Source: Prorocentrum cordatum
Taxonomy: Eukaryota; Sar; Dinophyceae; Prorocentrales; Prorocentraceae
DNA length: 64,000 bases
Assembly (NCBI GenBank): GCA_963575745.1
Contig: CAUYUJ010004971.1
Span: forward strand, 1 to 64,000
Reading direction: 5' to 3'
Both the position numbers and the translations under genes were made by a program. Each line of letters begins with the position of its first letter. Position 1 is the stretch's first letter. Positions 1 through 11,147 of this stretch are shown in pieces. The notes under the pieces are model-generated. The model was not told the DNA's origin, made no database searches, and worked only from the letters and a program-made list of their open reading frames with translations.

Positions 1-120
1 AGGAGGAGGAGGGACGGAGGAGGAGGGAAGGAGGAAGGGGAGGAGGAGGAGGAGGAGGGAAGGAGGAAGAAGAGGAAGAGGAGGAGGTTCATCCTCCTCC
101 ACTTTTTCCTCTCCTCTGAG
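1..120. repeat. (GGA)n microsatellite
   Basis: Imperfect GGA triplets with GGAA interruptions run from the window edge, followed by polypyrimidine to about 175. No gene is visible in 1-525. The frames that cross it are low-complexity translations. Confidence 0.9.
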
Positions 121-525
121 GTCTTCCCTCCTCTTCCCCCCCCTCTCCCCCTCCCCCCTCCTCTCCCCTTCCTGAGGGGAGGCGTCCTGGTCCTGGGCGC
201 CCAGTGCAGGGGCACTTGCTGGTACCTTCAGGATGTCCAAGGGGGCAGTTAAGCAGGCTTCTTCGAGGAACGACCCAAGAAGGCGGCGTCCTGGCAAGCT
301 GCTTAGGGCGGTTCCGGGGAGCGCTCGGGTAGCCACTCCCCGCCTCAGAAGCCATACGCGCGGCGAACAAGACCAGCCCGTCCGGGACGGCGCGCCGAGA
401 GCAGGGGGAGGCAGAGGCCGAAGAGGGCGACGGCGACGAAGACGGAGGCCGAGAGCCAGGACGGCGACAGCCCCCACCGCGATCACAACGCCGACGACCA
501 CGAGGACGCCCGCGACGACGACGGT

Positions 526-599
526 GACGATGATGCCGATGCTGATGCTGATGCTGATGCTGATGCTGATGCTGATGCTGCTACTGCTGATGCTGATGC

Positions 600-637
<38 letters not shown>
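526..637. repeat. (ATG)n/(GCTGAT)n microsatellite flanking the YR retroelement
   Basis: GATGCT hexamers pass into pure GAT triplets and stop abruptly where the retroelement repeat begins (ATGTGGGC at 635). The same triplet resumes at 6685 on the far side of the element. This suggests that one (ATG)n array was split by the insertion. Confidence 0.9.
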
Positions 638-729
638 TGGGCAACTCTCGAGGCCAGGGGGTCCCTTTTTGTGCAAAGGACACGGCAACAGGCGAGGACG
701 GCGGAAGCATGCTGGCGCCATGCACCAGG
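635..729 (-). repeat. Split direct repeat, 3' outer copy of the 95-bp unit
   Basis: Matches 825-919 base for base by eye. It begins at ATGTGGGCAACTC and ends at GCACCAGG, and forms the right end of the YR retroelement in element sense. Confidence 0.9.
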
Positions 730-763
730 AAAGGCATTCTAGAGCGGGACAAAGGGTGGGCGG

Positions 764-827
764 GAGAAGCTTGAGAATGGTAGTGCGGCCCGAAAGAGAG
801 CCACAAAAAGCCGCGGGCAGCAATATG
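764..827 (-). repeat. Split direct repeat, internal copy of the 64-bp unit
   Basis: Matches 6624-6687 (offset 5860). It abuts the 95-bp unit at CAATATGTGGG, where ATG is shared by both units, so the internal junction mimics the joined ends of a circular intermediate. Confidence 0.9.
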
Positions 828-919
828 TGGGCAACTCTCGAGGCCAGGGGGTCCCTTTTTGTGCAAAGGACACGGCAACAGGCGAGGACGGCGGAAGCAT
901 GCTGGCGCCATGCACCAGG
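825..919 (-). repeat. Split direct repeat, internal copy of the 95-bp unit
   Basis: Second copy of 635-729. It lies 49 bp past the stop codon of the polyprotein frame. Confidence 0.9.
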
Positions 920-968
920 TACTTAGGCTAGCCCATCACACTGGCTGAAAGCCGCATTGACTGAATTT

Positions 969-3900
969 TCACATAGCTTTGATCTGCTGAGCGACGTAGC
1001 GAAGCGAATCAACACTGAGAGCCATCCTGTCGCAGGCACATCTTAGAACACTGACGGGGGGGCGCAGCGCTTTGCTGCGGACCTGACGATCTAGAGATGG
1101 GATGCCGAGCTCGCCAAGATGTCGTTTCCCAGATCGACAACAGAGCGAGTCGGCAGGCGAACAGATAGCAGAAAGAGAACTAAGGTCCTTAACGTGCCAG
1201 CCCACCAATCGAAATCTTCTCTTTACACGGCCAGCAAACATACATGCATCAAAAGCAGCAGCAGACGAACACTGGCTAACGAGAGCGGCGCAGGCTGGGA
1301 CATCCCAGATAAAAGACGCATCTGGATGACACAGCGTGGCAGGAACTTTATTGCTGCTACATAGTGACAGGAGGCGCACGTACTGACTGCAAAATAGATT
1401 CGCAATGTGAATTGATCGAAGCTGGGCACTAGACAAAATCGGCAGGCCGTTGGGACGAGTTATGCTACGAACAAAGGGCTTCTGTGGAAGCCAAGTAGTC
1501 GTGTCGGGCTCCACCCACACGCACGAAATGCAGCCTGCACGGATCCAGCCTAGCACACGCTTCATCACTAAAGGATCTGTGATGTCATCAGTGGCCTGGC
1601 GTCTCACGCTCAAGTGCAGCACGCCGAAGCCGAGGCGCTGCAGCGCGCGAGCCGCGCCGCCGTCGCCGCCAATCACCAAGGCGGGCAGGTACCTGGACCG
1701 CGTCGCCGCGCGTCTGGCTGCACGCCAAATCCGTGTCAGGCGGAGGCCCACCGCGCTGTCACTTGCGGAGGCGAATGCCTGACCGCTGGCGGTGTCGGCG
1801 TCGCGGCAAGCGGCCGTCGCAGCGAGAAGACGCCCGTGGTGGTGGTCTGCAGCATGAGATCGTTCATCAGCGAGTCCACCCCGTGCCCACGGCCGATCAG
1901 GATCTGGTCTAAAGTGGCAATCTGCTGCAGCACTCGAGCCCTCTTGGCGTGGCGCGAGAGGCTCGGGTCCGTTCTCCACTGGCCGCGGTCCTTGACCTCC
2001 TCCCTGGTGCGACGACGAGGTAGGCAGTCGTCGGCCGCACCCCCATGCCGATCCTCTGTCTTCCCAGGGCGATCGAAGCAGGCGCCGTAGACGATCAGGG
2101 CCAGACGTCCGTATCCGAGAGAGGCATCGGGTCTTGGTCGAAGAACGCCACCCGCTGACAGGCGATAGGCCGCGTTGGTCGTCGGGTAGGTGTCGATCAT
2201 CAGCCTGATGAACACTGCCATGCCGAAGAGCTTCCACGAACCGAGGACGCCCACCATGGAGGCCATCGCCGCCCGTGGAAGAGAGGGTCGCATCTGCGGG
2301 GGCGCGAGCTTCCGCCAGCCTGTCAAGGCGCGAGCCGCGCGCGTGGACAGCGCCGTGCCCGCCATAGGCGGGCGCAGGTAGTGCTTTACTGAGACGAGCA
2401 AGACTCGGCCCGTAGCATCGTCGAAACTGACCAGAAAGAGGTTCACGAAGTAGGTAACTAGGATGACAATGACCTCCGCCGCTGTGGTGATGGTCTGGGG
2501 CGTCTGACGGCCCCACACCTCGAACTTCTTGACCGCGCCCCAGTCGTTGACCATGGTCGTGTCCGACACGGCGGCTGACTCGACGACCGAGAGCGCTGCC
2601 TGCCCGAGCCGTTCTGGATTTGGCGGCGTCTTGGTCCTCAGCTCCGTCGACGTCAAAGCTCGGTGGCGGCAAAGCTCGGGGGGCCGCCGCCTGGTACTCC
2701 TCAAAGGTCGGCCCGACAAAGAAGCCGGTCCTCGACGGCGAGTCAGCGGCATTGCTTTCGCTAGGGATCCATCGCACTGCGTGACGAATGCCTGAGGCTG
2801 CCGACAGGGCGCAGAGGCGACGTAGCGGATCACGAAGCCCTCGGGCGCCAGAACGTCCCTTGCCAGCGGCGAGGGCTAGAGCCAAATTGTCGACGGTGAA
2901 CAGGATGCGATGATGCCGAAGCCGTCCAGACCGAGCCGAGTGTCGCATCGCAAATCCGAGAGCCTCCGCCTCGTATCGCATGATGTCCAGACCGAACCTA
3001 GCATGACGTGCGCTGTGTATCGTAGCCCAGCCGTCGAGAGCCGTGATCGAGTCGGGAACCTCGTCGAAGCCGTCCAGCGAAACGTCGTCGATCCCTCGAT
3101 GTGATGATGATGCGGTAAGCGGGGGCTTGCTATGGGTCTCGGGAGGCCTCGGGCACTGCTCGCAATCTTTGAGGCAGTTTTTGCTCACGGCCGCTTCCAA
3201 CACAACATTCGGGTCGACTCCCAAAGCGTGCGCACGAGCGCGCACGGCATCGGAGAAGCGGTAGCGCCATCTCTCCGACAATCGCCCTGCGGCTGCAGCC
3301 ACGTCCTGCTCAACGGTCTTGCGACAGACGCCAATGCCGTAGGGAGAGGCGTCGCTGCAGAAAGTGGTGGCCGCCCACTCTGCCCTGACATCAGCCCCCC
3401 ACAAAGGGATGAGGGAAGCAGCAGCGCGAAGCTCAGCGACGACTGACGGCCACAGCGGCAAAGCCCGACGGGAGTCCTGACCCATGAAGCGGAAGACTGC
3501 ATGGAAGATCGACAGCATGGGCCTGTTGGCGATCATCCCCCAGGCGCAATGACCGACCACGGCGGACAGCGCAAGCGGCGACGCATAGCCTCGTCTGAGT
3601 AGACCGAGGAGGGCCTGGCGCAGCCTGCACAACCGGTCCACCTTGCACCTGATGACGCCCACGTCGCCCAGGATGTCGAGGCCTGTGAAGATGACGCGAG
3701 GCGCCGCGGGGGCGAACTCGTCCACGGGCAAGCCCCTCGCCACCAGCACGTCGCGGATGGCCTGGCACGAAGCGGTGGCAACCTCTGGATCGAGAGACAC
3801 GGTGGCGAAGTTGTCCACGTAACCCGCTGCGATGATGTCGGTATCGTTTCGCAGAGGACGAGGTGCTGCACCGCCCACCAGCATCGCATCGTCATCGATC

Positions 3901-5011
3901 CCCGCGTCGCGAATGGCCGCGGTTAAAGCCGACTGGCAGAAGTGAAGAGCCCACGACCAACCCATCGGCATCACTGACACGAACGGCTGTAAAAAGGCCT
4001 TCGTCGGGATCTTGACACCATTGATCACCTTGAGACCCACGTACCGATTCGGGACCACTGGCAAGGAGAAGTATCGGTGCAGCTGGGGCGGCAGCTTCAT
4101 GTGATAAAAGGCGCACTGGATGTCACCCTGCGCCACGTAGAAGTCATTCGACGCCTCGAGGGCACTCCGTGCCGACGGAGTCGGCAATCTCGTAGAGGGA
4201 GGGGCAGAGAAGGACATGTTGGCCACCCGCGTATCAAAAACGAGCCGCAGGTTGACGCCATTCGACTTCTCGACGAAGAAGAAACCTGTGGAGTACGCCG
4301 CCTGACGTTCGGCGACTTCCCACTCTAGCATGCCCGCCTGGTCCAGGCGCAGCAAAAAATCAGCATACTCCCGAGGGCGAAACCGCAGGCGAGGATCCAC
4401 GTATGGCGACCCGATGCCCGAGTTCATCCTGAGAGCGGCTGTCTCCGCAGGGTCACGTAGCATTTGTTGCCTCCACCCTGACAACGTTGAACGATCGGCG
4501 TCGGACACGAGATCGGCCGTGGGAACGGGGGCCACGTGCTTCGGCCAGGAGACGAGCTCCTTGTCGTAGGGTCTCACCCGAGACTCACCAGAGTACCCCG
4601 GCGCCGACGCGAGCAACTCTGCTAGGGCTGCCTCGCATCTGGTAGGAGATTCGGAATATCCAGAGGGGAGTTCAAAATCGCGAAACTGTTGAGCAAGGCA
4701 CTCTTCAGCGTCGCTGCGAGCGCGTGGAGGAAGACCTGGAGGCGGAGCAACCATGTCATCAGGGTCGCAGTGGTACATGTCGTTGAGGGTGGACACAGCA
4801 TCGTTGTACCACTCTCTCCAGGCAGCACCTTTTGCAGCCCGTCCGCGGGCTGAACCTCCCATCGACGCGATACCAGATCGCCGCTCCACAGGGATAGGAC
4901 GGAGAGGGAAATGTCTCGCTGCCGCCATTGATGAGCAGCGATGGGGCAATGTGCCTGACTGGCGCCACTGGAGCGCGCCCCGCAGCCAGGCCTGGACTTC
5001 TCAGACGTCAT
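969..5011 (-). pseudogene. YR-retroelement pol: RT, RNase H, tyrosine recombinase, methyltransferase-like (frameshifted)
   Basis: The first ATG (5011-5009) overlaps the stop of the upstream gag-like frame as ATGA. The first residues are in that frame; the polyprotein then continues in the frame open from 4949. Numbering from 4949, RT shows GDIQCAFYHMKL (residues 275-286), a PMGWSWALHFCQ block (328-339) and YVDN (377-380) in place of the usual YxDD. RNase H follows with SDAS (532), E660/662, TVDN (685-688) and ESNAADSPSR (731-740). Near 2640-2610 the reading shifts frame into a tyrosine-recombinase region. RHGGAADD (about 2050) and EVKDRGQW are recognisable, but the catalytic Tyr position reads His (SLSRH, about 1951) and the N-terminal Arg motif is eroded. 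A second shift near 1760-1800 returns to a methyltransferase-like domain (about 1679-1020) with a GGDGGAARAL motif and the expected PPC-type loop changed to EPDTTTW. The protein would copy and integrate the element; this copy cannot. Confidence 0.8.
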
Positions 5012-6204
5012 GGCGCCCGCAAGGCACGCTCCTCACGCGCCTTGCGACGTTCTTTGCTGATGGCGGCCTCCGCCCGCATCTGATCTGCAATGTACTCAAG
5101 CAGCCTCGGCGAGATGCACAGGTTCGCCTTGGAGACGCCCGCGCCGAGGAAGTAGCTCGTCTCGGGGATGCTGGAGGCCGCGGCCGTCGCACCACTCCTA
5201 GCTCCAGACTTGGCCTTGGGAGCGGCGGCCGTCTGGGGCAGCGACCGACTCTCGTACACCCGCTCCTCCAGCAGCTGGAGCTGACGTGCGACGATCTCGA
5301 ACGACGCCATCTCTGCCACCTGCAGCTGATCGTAGACCACGGCGAGGTCCAGGACCCGACACAAGGTCTCGTGGAGCTTGGCGTGCTCGTCGTCGTCGGC
5401 CAAAGCCATGGACGTGAGCCAGCGCTGATGCCACGCGGTGGGAGTTCCCGCCATGGTTGACATGAAGGACAGGCACCAGAGAAGCGTCCGTGGGCCCTGG
5501 ACTGGCCAGCCCTGCACCTCGGTCTCGGAGAGGCCGTTCACCATCTCGCCGAACCTCCGCTCACGCTCCCCCCGCATGTTGATCGCCATCGGCAGCACCC
5601 TGAAATCGCCAGCGGGCGCGGGGAGCGGAGCGACCGCGGCAGGACCGCCAGCAGCAGCTCCAGGCACGTGCGACAGCGGCGGCGCCGCGGCAGGGCCAGG
5701 TGGCACGGGTCCTAGCGCAGCGGCGAGCGCCGCGACTCCTGGGACGGCGCCAGGCGGTACGGGAGCAGCAGGACCAGCCGCAGGTGGAAGTGCGAGAGGC
5801 GGCGCCGGCGGCGCCGCGGCCGCGGCAGCAGGGTCGGCCAGAAGGAAGGGTCCTGGAGGCGCGCCCGCCGCGTTGGCCGCCGAGAGAGCCAGAGGAAGAG
5901 GATCTGGTGGCATTGGGTAGCCCGCAGCCACAGAGCGACCCACGGCGGCCCACAGCTCCGCGGCGGACGGCAGGCGCCGAAAGCGATGCACGGCGGCGCC
6001 GACCAGCGCGGGAGGCGTGTCGCCCTGGCCAGCCAACGGCAGCACCGCCCGCACGTCGGGCCCAACCACGATCGGCTCGTCGTAGTCGTCGAAGTCGGGC
6101 GTGACGACGTAGGCGAACCCCGCTGTGACCCCGAGTACCAGACGCTCGTGCCACAGGGCCACACCGCCGACGCGGTAGCGTATGGCGTGGAAGCTACCCG
6201 CCAT
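5008..6204 (-). CDS. Gag-like ORF of the YR retroelement
   Basis: About 398 residues from the ATG at 6204. The longer open frame upstream of this ATG is basic, non-conserved-looking sequence. The N-terminal part (LVLGVTAGFAYVVTPDFD) and the C-terminal helical block (WPVQGPRTLLWCL, TAWHQRW, VVYDQLQVAEMASFE, ARQLQLLEERVYE) resemble the gag-like protein that accompanies dinoflagellate DIRS-type elements. They are separated by an Ala/Pro-rich linker (residues about 115-220). It probably packages element RNA; this is inferred from position and family, not from a catalytic motif. The start ATG overlaps the TGA of the preceding frame (TGATG), and its own TGA overlaps the next ATG (ATGA). This frame is intact, unlike its neighbours. 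Confidence 0.7.
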   Translation of the reverse strand: MAGSFHAIRYRVGGVALWHERLVLGVTAGFAYVVTPDFDDYDEPIVVGPDVRAVLPLAGQGDTPPALVGAAVHRFRRLPSAAELWAAVGRSVAAGYPMPPDPLPLALSAANAAGAPPGPFLLADPAAAAAAPPAPPLALPPAAGPAAPVPPGAVPGVAALAAALGPVPPGPAAAPPLSHVPGAAAGGPAAVAPLPAPAGDFRVLPMAINMRGERERRFGEMVNGLSETEVQGWPVQGPRTLLWCLSFMSTMAGTPTAWHQRWLTSMALADDDEHAKLHETLCRVLDLAVVYDQLQVAEMASFEIVARQLQLLEERVYESRSLPQTAAAPKAKSGARSGATAAASSIPETSYFLGAGVSKANLCISPRLLEYIADQMRAEAAISKERRKAREERALRAP

Positions 6205-6607
6205 CACTGCAGCGCTGGGGCTCTGGCGCGAGCGAGGCGCACCTGCTCGGCAGCGAGGACGGCGATGTCGATCACCTCCGTGGGCAGCTCGCCAACCGCA
6301 GGCTCGAGAGGCGGTGCGAGCGCGCGGCGCGCCAGGAAGGCGCCTGCCACAGCGCCGACGGCGAGCCCGCTGTGCGCGCGGCCACCGCGTAGGCCGCCAC
6401 GAGGCCCGCGCACGAGGGCTCCACCACCTGGCCGCCAGCGCCCGCGCACACGCAGGAAGGGCAAGCCAGGGTCGGCGGCGCAGGGCACGCCAAATGCGAG
6501 GAGCAGTTCCCGCAACTGGGCGCCGAAGCGCGCGCCACCAGCGAGGCCCCAAGCGCCTGCGCCCCAAACCTCAGGACGTCCGCTGCATGGTGGGCGAGGT
6601 CCTGCAT
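6204..6607 (-). pseudogene. Small Cys-rich/membrane leader ORF of the YR retroelement
   Basis: It starts at ATG 6607-6605, 17 bp after the 5' repeat. The first about 75 residues hold a cysteine cluster (CGNCSSHLACPAP, CPSCVCAG). The reading then shifts frame near 6380 to a Gly/Ala-rich hydrophobic stretch (LAVGAVAGAFLARRAL) and ends at TGA 6206-6204. The order of Cys cluster then short hydrophobic helix is typical of N-terminal leaders in related elements. Function unknown. The frameshift makes this copy broken unless it is recoded. Confidence 0.5.
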
Positions 6608-6623
6608 TCCAGGCAGGACACCT

Positions 6624-6870
<247 letters not shown>

Positions 6871-7011
6871 ACGACCACGACGACGACCGTCACGACGGCG
6901 GCGGCGGCGACGACATCGGCGGCGCGCCGCACGCCGCCGCTCCTGGCAGAACCAGCGGTACATGCTGCCGGTGACGTCACTCGACGACGGGCACTTCGAG
7001 CACCCCTGCTT

Positions 7012-7215
7012 CGGCGACTCCAAAGGGTGTGGTTTGCAAAGGGTGTGGTTTGCAATCGGCACCCTGGAAGCACCATGAGGGGCGGGCGGGTGCCTCGATA
7101 GAGTTCTCGCCCGCGCCCCGAGGAGGCCCGACGAGGACAGTGTCGTGCCCTCCAGGCCCCCACGGCGCCGATCGCAAACCACACCCTGGCGTAACCACAC
7201 CCTTTGTAGTCGCCG
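7012..7215. mobile_element. Terminal-inverted-repeat element, family N
   Basis: The ends CGGCGACTCCAAAGGGTGTG and the reverse complement of 7196-7215 match over about 45 bp. Each arm carries two copies of a GGGTGTGGTT motif. 204 bp long with no coding capacity: MITE-like. Confidence 0.75.
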
Positions 7216-7318
7216 ACTGCTAACGCCGCGGGCGCGGGGGCGTGCCGGCGGAGGCGGCAGCGGACGCGGCGGTGAACAGCGGCAACGGGTCGTGGTCGCC
7301 GCCACGCGTCGGCATGTG

Positions 7319-7810
7319 TCAAGACAGGCGGCGGCGGCGATGGCAACAATGCCGACGGCGACGGGTGGTGGTCGCAGCGCTCAGCCAAACTGAATTCACA
7401 AGGGGCGCGAAATAACGACCGAAACCGATGACAGGCCCCAAGAGGGCCTGGGTGCACGAGGGGCGCCAGAGCAACAACCATGGAAAGCGCTGAGAAACAA
7501 CGAGGTCTTTCCGAACACGAGCTGTTCCTAATTTCAGCACGCTGGCTGCGCAATCTTCCTCTGGAGCACGCCGAAGATCATTAAAGTCGGCGATTGTAGG
7601 GACAACGCTCATGCATACTCTCAGATCGCCAGCATCCGCCGAGCATGATGGAAACGAAGCAGCAAGAAACTGAGGAGGAACATTATACAAAACAAAATAA
7701 CGGCAACGAAAACCAGGATAGCGTGCAAAACGTTTCATTTCGGCAATCTCAGGGCTGTCGTGAACTTTAGGGGGTAATATTGAAGGTCGTCCGGGGTCTG
7801 CCTGTGCCAC
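7319..7810 (-). other. Unrecognised open frame, 163 codons
   Basis: The region 7380-7760 is less repetitive than its surroundings. The minus frame is open from a non-ATG start and has mixed composition (RYPGFRCRYFVLYNVPPQF, SQRFPWLLLWRPSC), but its last residues run into (CGC)n. No family was recognised and no second exon was found. It may be a chance frame or a gene fragment. Confidence 0.2.
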
Positions 7811-8000
7811 CTTGGACCCTTTTTCGGGCCGTCTTGGGCCTTCGGGGCCGTCTTGGGGCCTCTTGGGGGCGTCGCGGAGCCGTCTTGGACTGCCCTAGAG
7901 CCCCCTTAGGACTTCTGGAAAAGTCTTGAGTCCCTCTGAAGGCTTTGTGGGCCAGAAAGGACCCTCTTGGGCCGTCCACGGGCCTTCTAGGAAACGAACG
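7797..8000. repeat. Degenerate short-period TCTTGGGCC repeat
   Basis: Many copies of GGGCCGTCTTGGG with 13-20 bp spacing. The same motif in reverse complement (CCCCAAGAGGGCC) fills 8450-8790 and 9540-9840, and the forward motif recurs at 13955-14070. Confidence 0.6.
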
Positions 8001-8159
8001 CTGCATAGGGAGCGAGCGGGGGCTTCTCTGGCCACCGCGAGCATCGGCCACGAATCCCACCAGCCCTCTGGGAGCAGGTTGCCCAACCACGTCCTTCACT
8101 CCCCTTTCCAATCCCCTCTTCCCTTCGCAGGGGGGGAACTTCCCCCCCCTCTCTGAGGT

Positions 8160-10150
8160 GTTCTGAGTCATCCCGCGATGTGTGTCGGCGTCCTCTTTCG
8201 CTCAAAATGGCTCCAAGAGGGCCTCCGCCGCTCAAGACTGGCTTCCAAGATGGCTCAAGGCAGCCGGAAATGGCTCGAGCTGGCTTCGAACATGCCTCGC
8301 AGAGGCTCCAAGGGAGCCACATAGCTGGTTCCGAGTGCTCTCGGAGCCCCCAACAAACCCCCAAGAGGCCAACATCATGTTGCACATAGAAATCAGAAAC
8401 CAATGAGTTCAGCCTTCTCGCCTTTTCGCTTTCGATGAGGCTTTGAGGCCTCATGATGGCCTTCAAGATAAGAGAGGCCCGACATGCTCCAAAGACAGCC
8501 CCAATTGCCTGAAGGACGCCCCAAGAGGTGACCTGTCTTGCCTCAACGGGGGGATGCACATCGAGGCCACCCCTCCTTCCAATCGACGCCCTCCACGATG
8601 GCCCCAAAATGCCCTCCAGCGCTCCCAAGATGCCCCCAAGAGGGCCCCAAGAGGCCCACGATACCCCCAAAGAGCCGGAAGAGAATCCCACCCTCCAAAA
8701 TCTATCATAATAGCCCCACAAGGGCTCCAGGAGGGCCGCGGTAGAGCCCCAAGAGAGATCCCTGATAGGGCCTCCAGAAGACCCCAATATGGTTGTCAGA
8801 GTCTTCGTCCTCCTCCTCCTCCTCCTCCTGCTCGACTTCGACTTATTCCTCATCGCCCTCCTCTTCCTCCTCGTGTCCTCCTCGTCTTCCGCCTCGTCTA
8901 TCTCCTCGACCTCCGTCTCGTCCTTCTCGTCCTCCTCGTCCTCCTCGAATCTGATCAGGCTGCCCCAACGTTGTCCCACTGCATGCTTCTAGGTACAATG
9001 TCCTGAACAAGGCAACTCGCCTGGGCATCTTCTCTGGATGGGCTGGTGGAGATGCGCGAAGTGTCCATACCATGTTCCACGACCTGAATCTAAGCAACGG
9101 CCCGAAAACACGAGCCCCTCCTGACCCTGTAGGCGGTCATGATGTCAGCGTCTTGACTGTATGGCGGACAGAAGAATCCCACCAGACCTTTGAGCTAAGG
9201 TGTTCTAACGAGATCTTCCGTACCTCTTCCGAAGACCCTCTTCCCTTTGGGGAAGGGTGCCCTGGGGGCCGCGAGATGACAGAGGGTAGTTTTAGGCCCA
9301 TGGCTCCACGAGGGCCTCCGACGCTCCAAGGTGGCATCCAATGCAGCTCAAAATAGCCGAAGATGGGTCAGGATAGCTCCCGGCATGCCTCCAAGAAACC
9401 CGACGAGGGCCGCAAGACGGTTCGAAGAGCCCTCGGAGCCCCCTCAAGACCCCCCCAAGAGGCCAACATCCTTCAAACACCTGAGACAAATCAATGATGT
9501 TTGACGTCGGATGCGAGTTTGAGGCCTCAAGATGTTCCCAAGATGGCCCCATAGAGCCCCAGGAGGGGCCCGAAAGGCCCCCCAAACGACCCCAAGAACG
9601 CCCAATATCAGCCCAGGAGCGCCCCAAGACCGCCCCGACGGGCGAGGGCCCCATGGGGGGGCGCAAATTCAGGAGCCCCCCCTTCTTTCATCGACAGCCC
9701 CCAGGATGGCCTCATCAAAAGGCCCTTCAGGGCTCCCCAAAGGCCCCTACGACCCAACAGAGCCCCGAGAGGGCCCCAAGATCGCCCAACAGAGCTCCAA
9801 AAGAGCCCGAAGAGGACTCCAAGAGGCGATTTTGAGGGCTCTGTCCTGGACCCTCCTCCTCGTTCTCCTCGTCCTTGTCCTCCTCCTTGCCCTCATCGTC
9901 CTCTTCCTTTTACTCATGATCCTCGTCGTGCTCGTCGTAGTCGTCGTTGTCGTCGTCATCGTCATCCTCCTCCTCCTCCTCATTCCCTCGCCCCCAGAGC
10001 CTTGCTGCCAAAGATCTCTCTGATCACCCTGGTTACCAACTTGGTTTCACTGCATGTGTCTCTTCGTCCCTTTTCTCGTCAACTCTGATGGGCAAGGTTT
10101 CTGAATGGGCTGGTGAGGGGATACGCGATAGAGTGAAGAATTGAACATCA
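8160..10150. repeat. Diverged tandem duplication of about 1.05 kb
   Basis: Unit 1 (about 8160-9080) and unit 2 (about 9235-10150) share the same order. Each has a CTCAAAATGGCTCC or CATGGCTCCACGAGGGCC start, degenerate CCCCAAGAGGGCCC repeats, a block GAGGCCTCAAGATG/GAGGCCTCATGATG, a TCC/GTC pyrimidine tract (8800-8950; 9850-9990), then TCTGATCA...CACTGCATG...GGATGGGCTGGTG. By eye they are roughly 65-75% alike. No coding frame is conserved between units. Confidence 0.65.
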
Positions 10151-10496
10151 ATACCCCTTCTATCATTATGTTGGTGACGGCCCCACAGAACATACGTCAT
10201 GGCCGTGCGTCCTACACCAGCTTCATGCTTGACCTTGGTACGAAGCTGACCCAACCTCACCACTCTGCGGAAGCTCAGAAAGGCAAGAGAGAGAGAGAGA
10301 GAAAAACAAAAAAAAAAAATGACGAGGAGAAAGCCCTGGGCCAGATCGCGACATTCAGGCGACCGCTCGGGGAGATCCCGCGCTTTCCGAAAACCCTCGA
10401 CACGAGCGCAGCTGATGGATCACAACCCGAGGCCAGAGGACCTCCAGAACACCCGCAGACCGTCAGAACCCTCAGGGAGCCCTGGCCTTCGTCGCC

Positions 10497-10502
10497 GTGG
10501 TG

Positions 10503-10588
<86 letters not shown>

Positions 10589-10620
10589 GCGGCGGCGAGG
10601 GGCACCAGGCCGGGAAGGTC

Positions 10621-10651
<31 letters not shown>

Positions 10652-10670
10652 GTCGAATATCTTCCAGAAG
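10497..10670. repeat. (GTC)n microsatellite
   Basis: Nearly pure CGT triplets with GCC interruptions; resumed as (CGA)n at 10866-11090 with the strand sense inverted. No gene is recognised in 10150-11140. Confidence 0.9.
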
Positions 10671-10865
10671 GCTCGAGCAGCTCCCGAGCGACCACCGACG
10701 CTGCCCCCGGGGGCGGGCCGCGGCGGCGGCCGCGCGCCCAGCCGCTGGCGTAGGCGTCCCCGCCGAACTTGCTCCAGAGCATGGGCTTCCCGCAGTCGAG
10801 GCACTGGCGAGCGCGGCGGGGGCCGGCACCGCCGAGGCTGCCCCGGAGCTGCAAGGACGCCTCCA

Positions 10866-10969
10866 CGACAACCACCGCAACGACCACGACGGCCACGACG
10901 ACGACGGCCACGACGACGACGACGCCACGACCACGACGGCCACGACGACGCCGCCGCCGACGACGACGA

Positions 10970-11004
<35 letters not shown>

Positions 11005-11090
11005 ACGACGACGACGACGACTGATGCCACGACGACTGAGGCCACGACGACGTTCACGACGACAACGATCACGACGAAGCGCGTCCAGCA
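10866..11090. repeat. (ACG)n/(CGACGC)n microsatellite
   Basis: ACGACGG and CCGACG units that are the inverted counterpart of the upstream (CGT)n tract. Confidence 0.85.
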
Positions 11091-11147
11091 CGACGACGTG
11101 CACGGCAGCGCTCACGGGGTCGGGGACAGCGGACACGACCACTGGGA

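Noticed and set aside
8205-8220. Second spliced-leader relic (CTCAAAATGGCTCC)
   Set aside because: Only AAAATGGCT matches the leader; flanking bases disagree.
9747-9983. Arg/Thr-rich small basic protein
   Set aside because: Produced by a CTC/GTC tract within the duplicated repeat unit.
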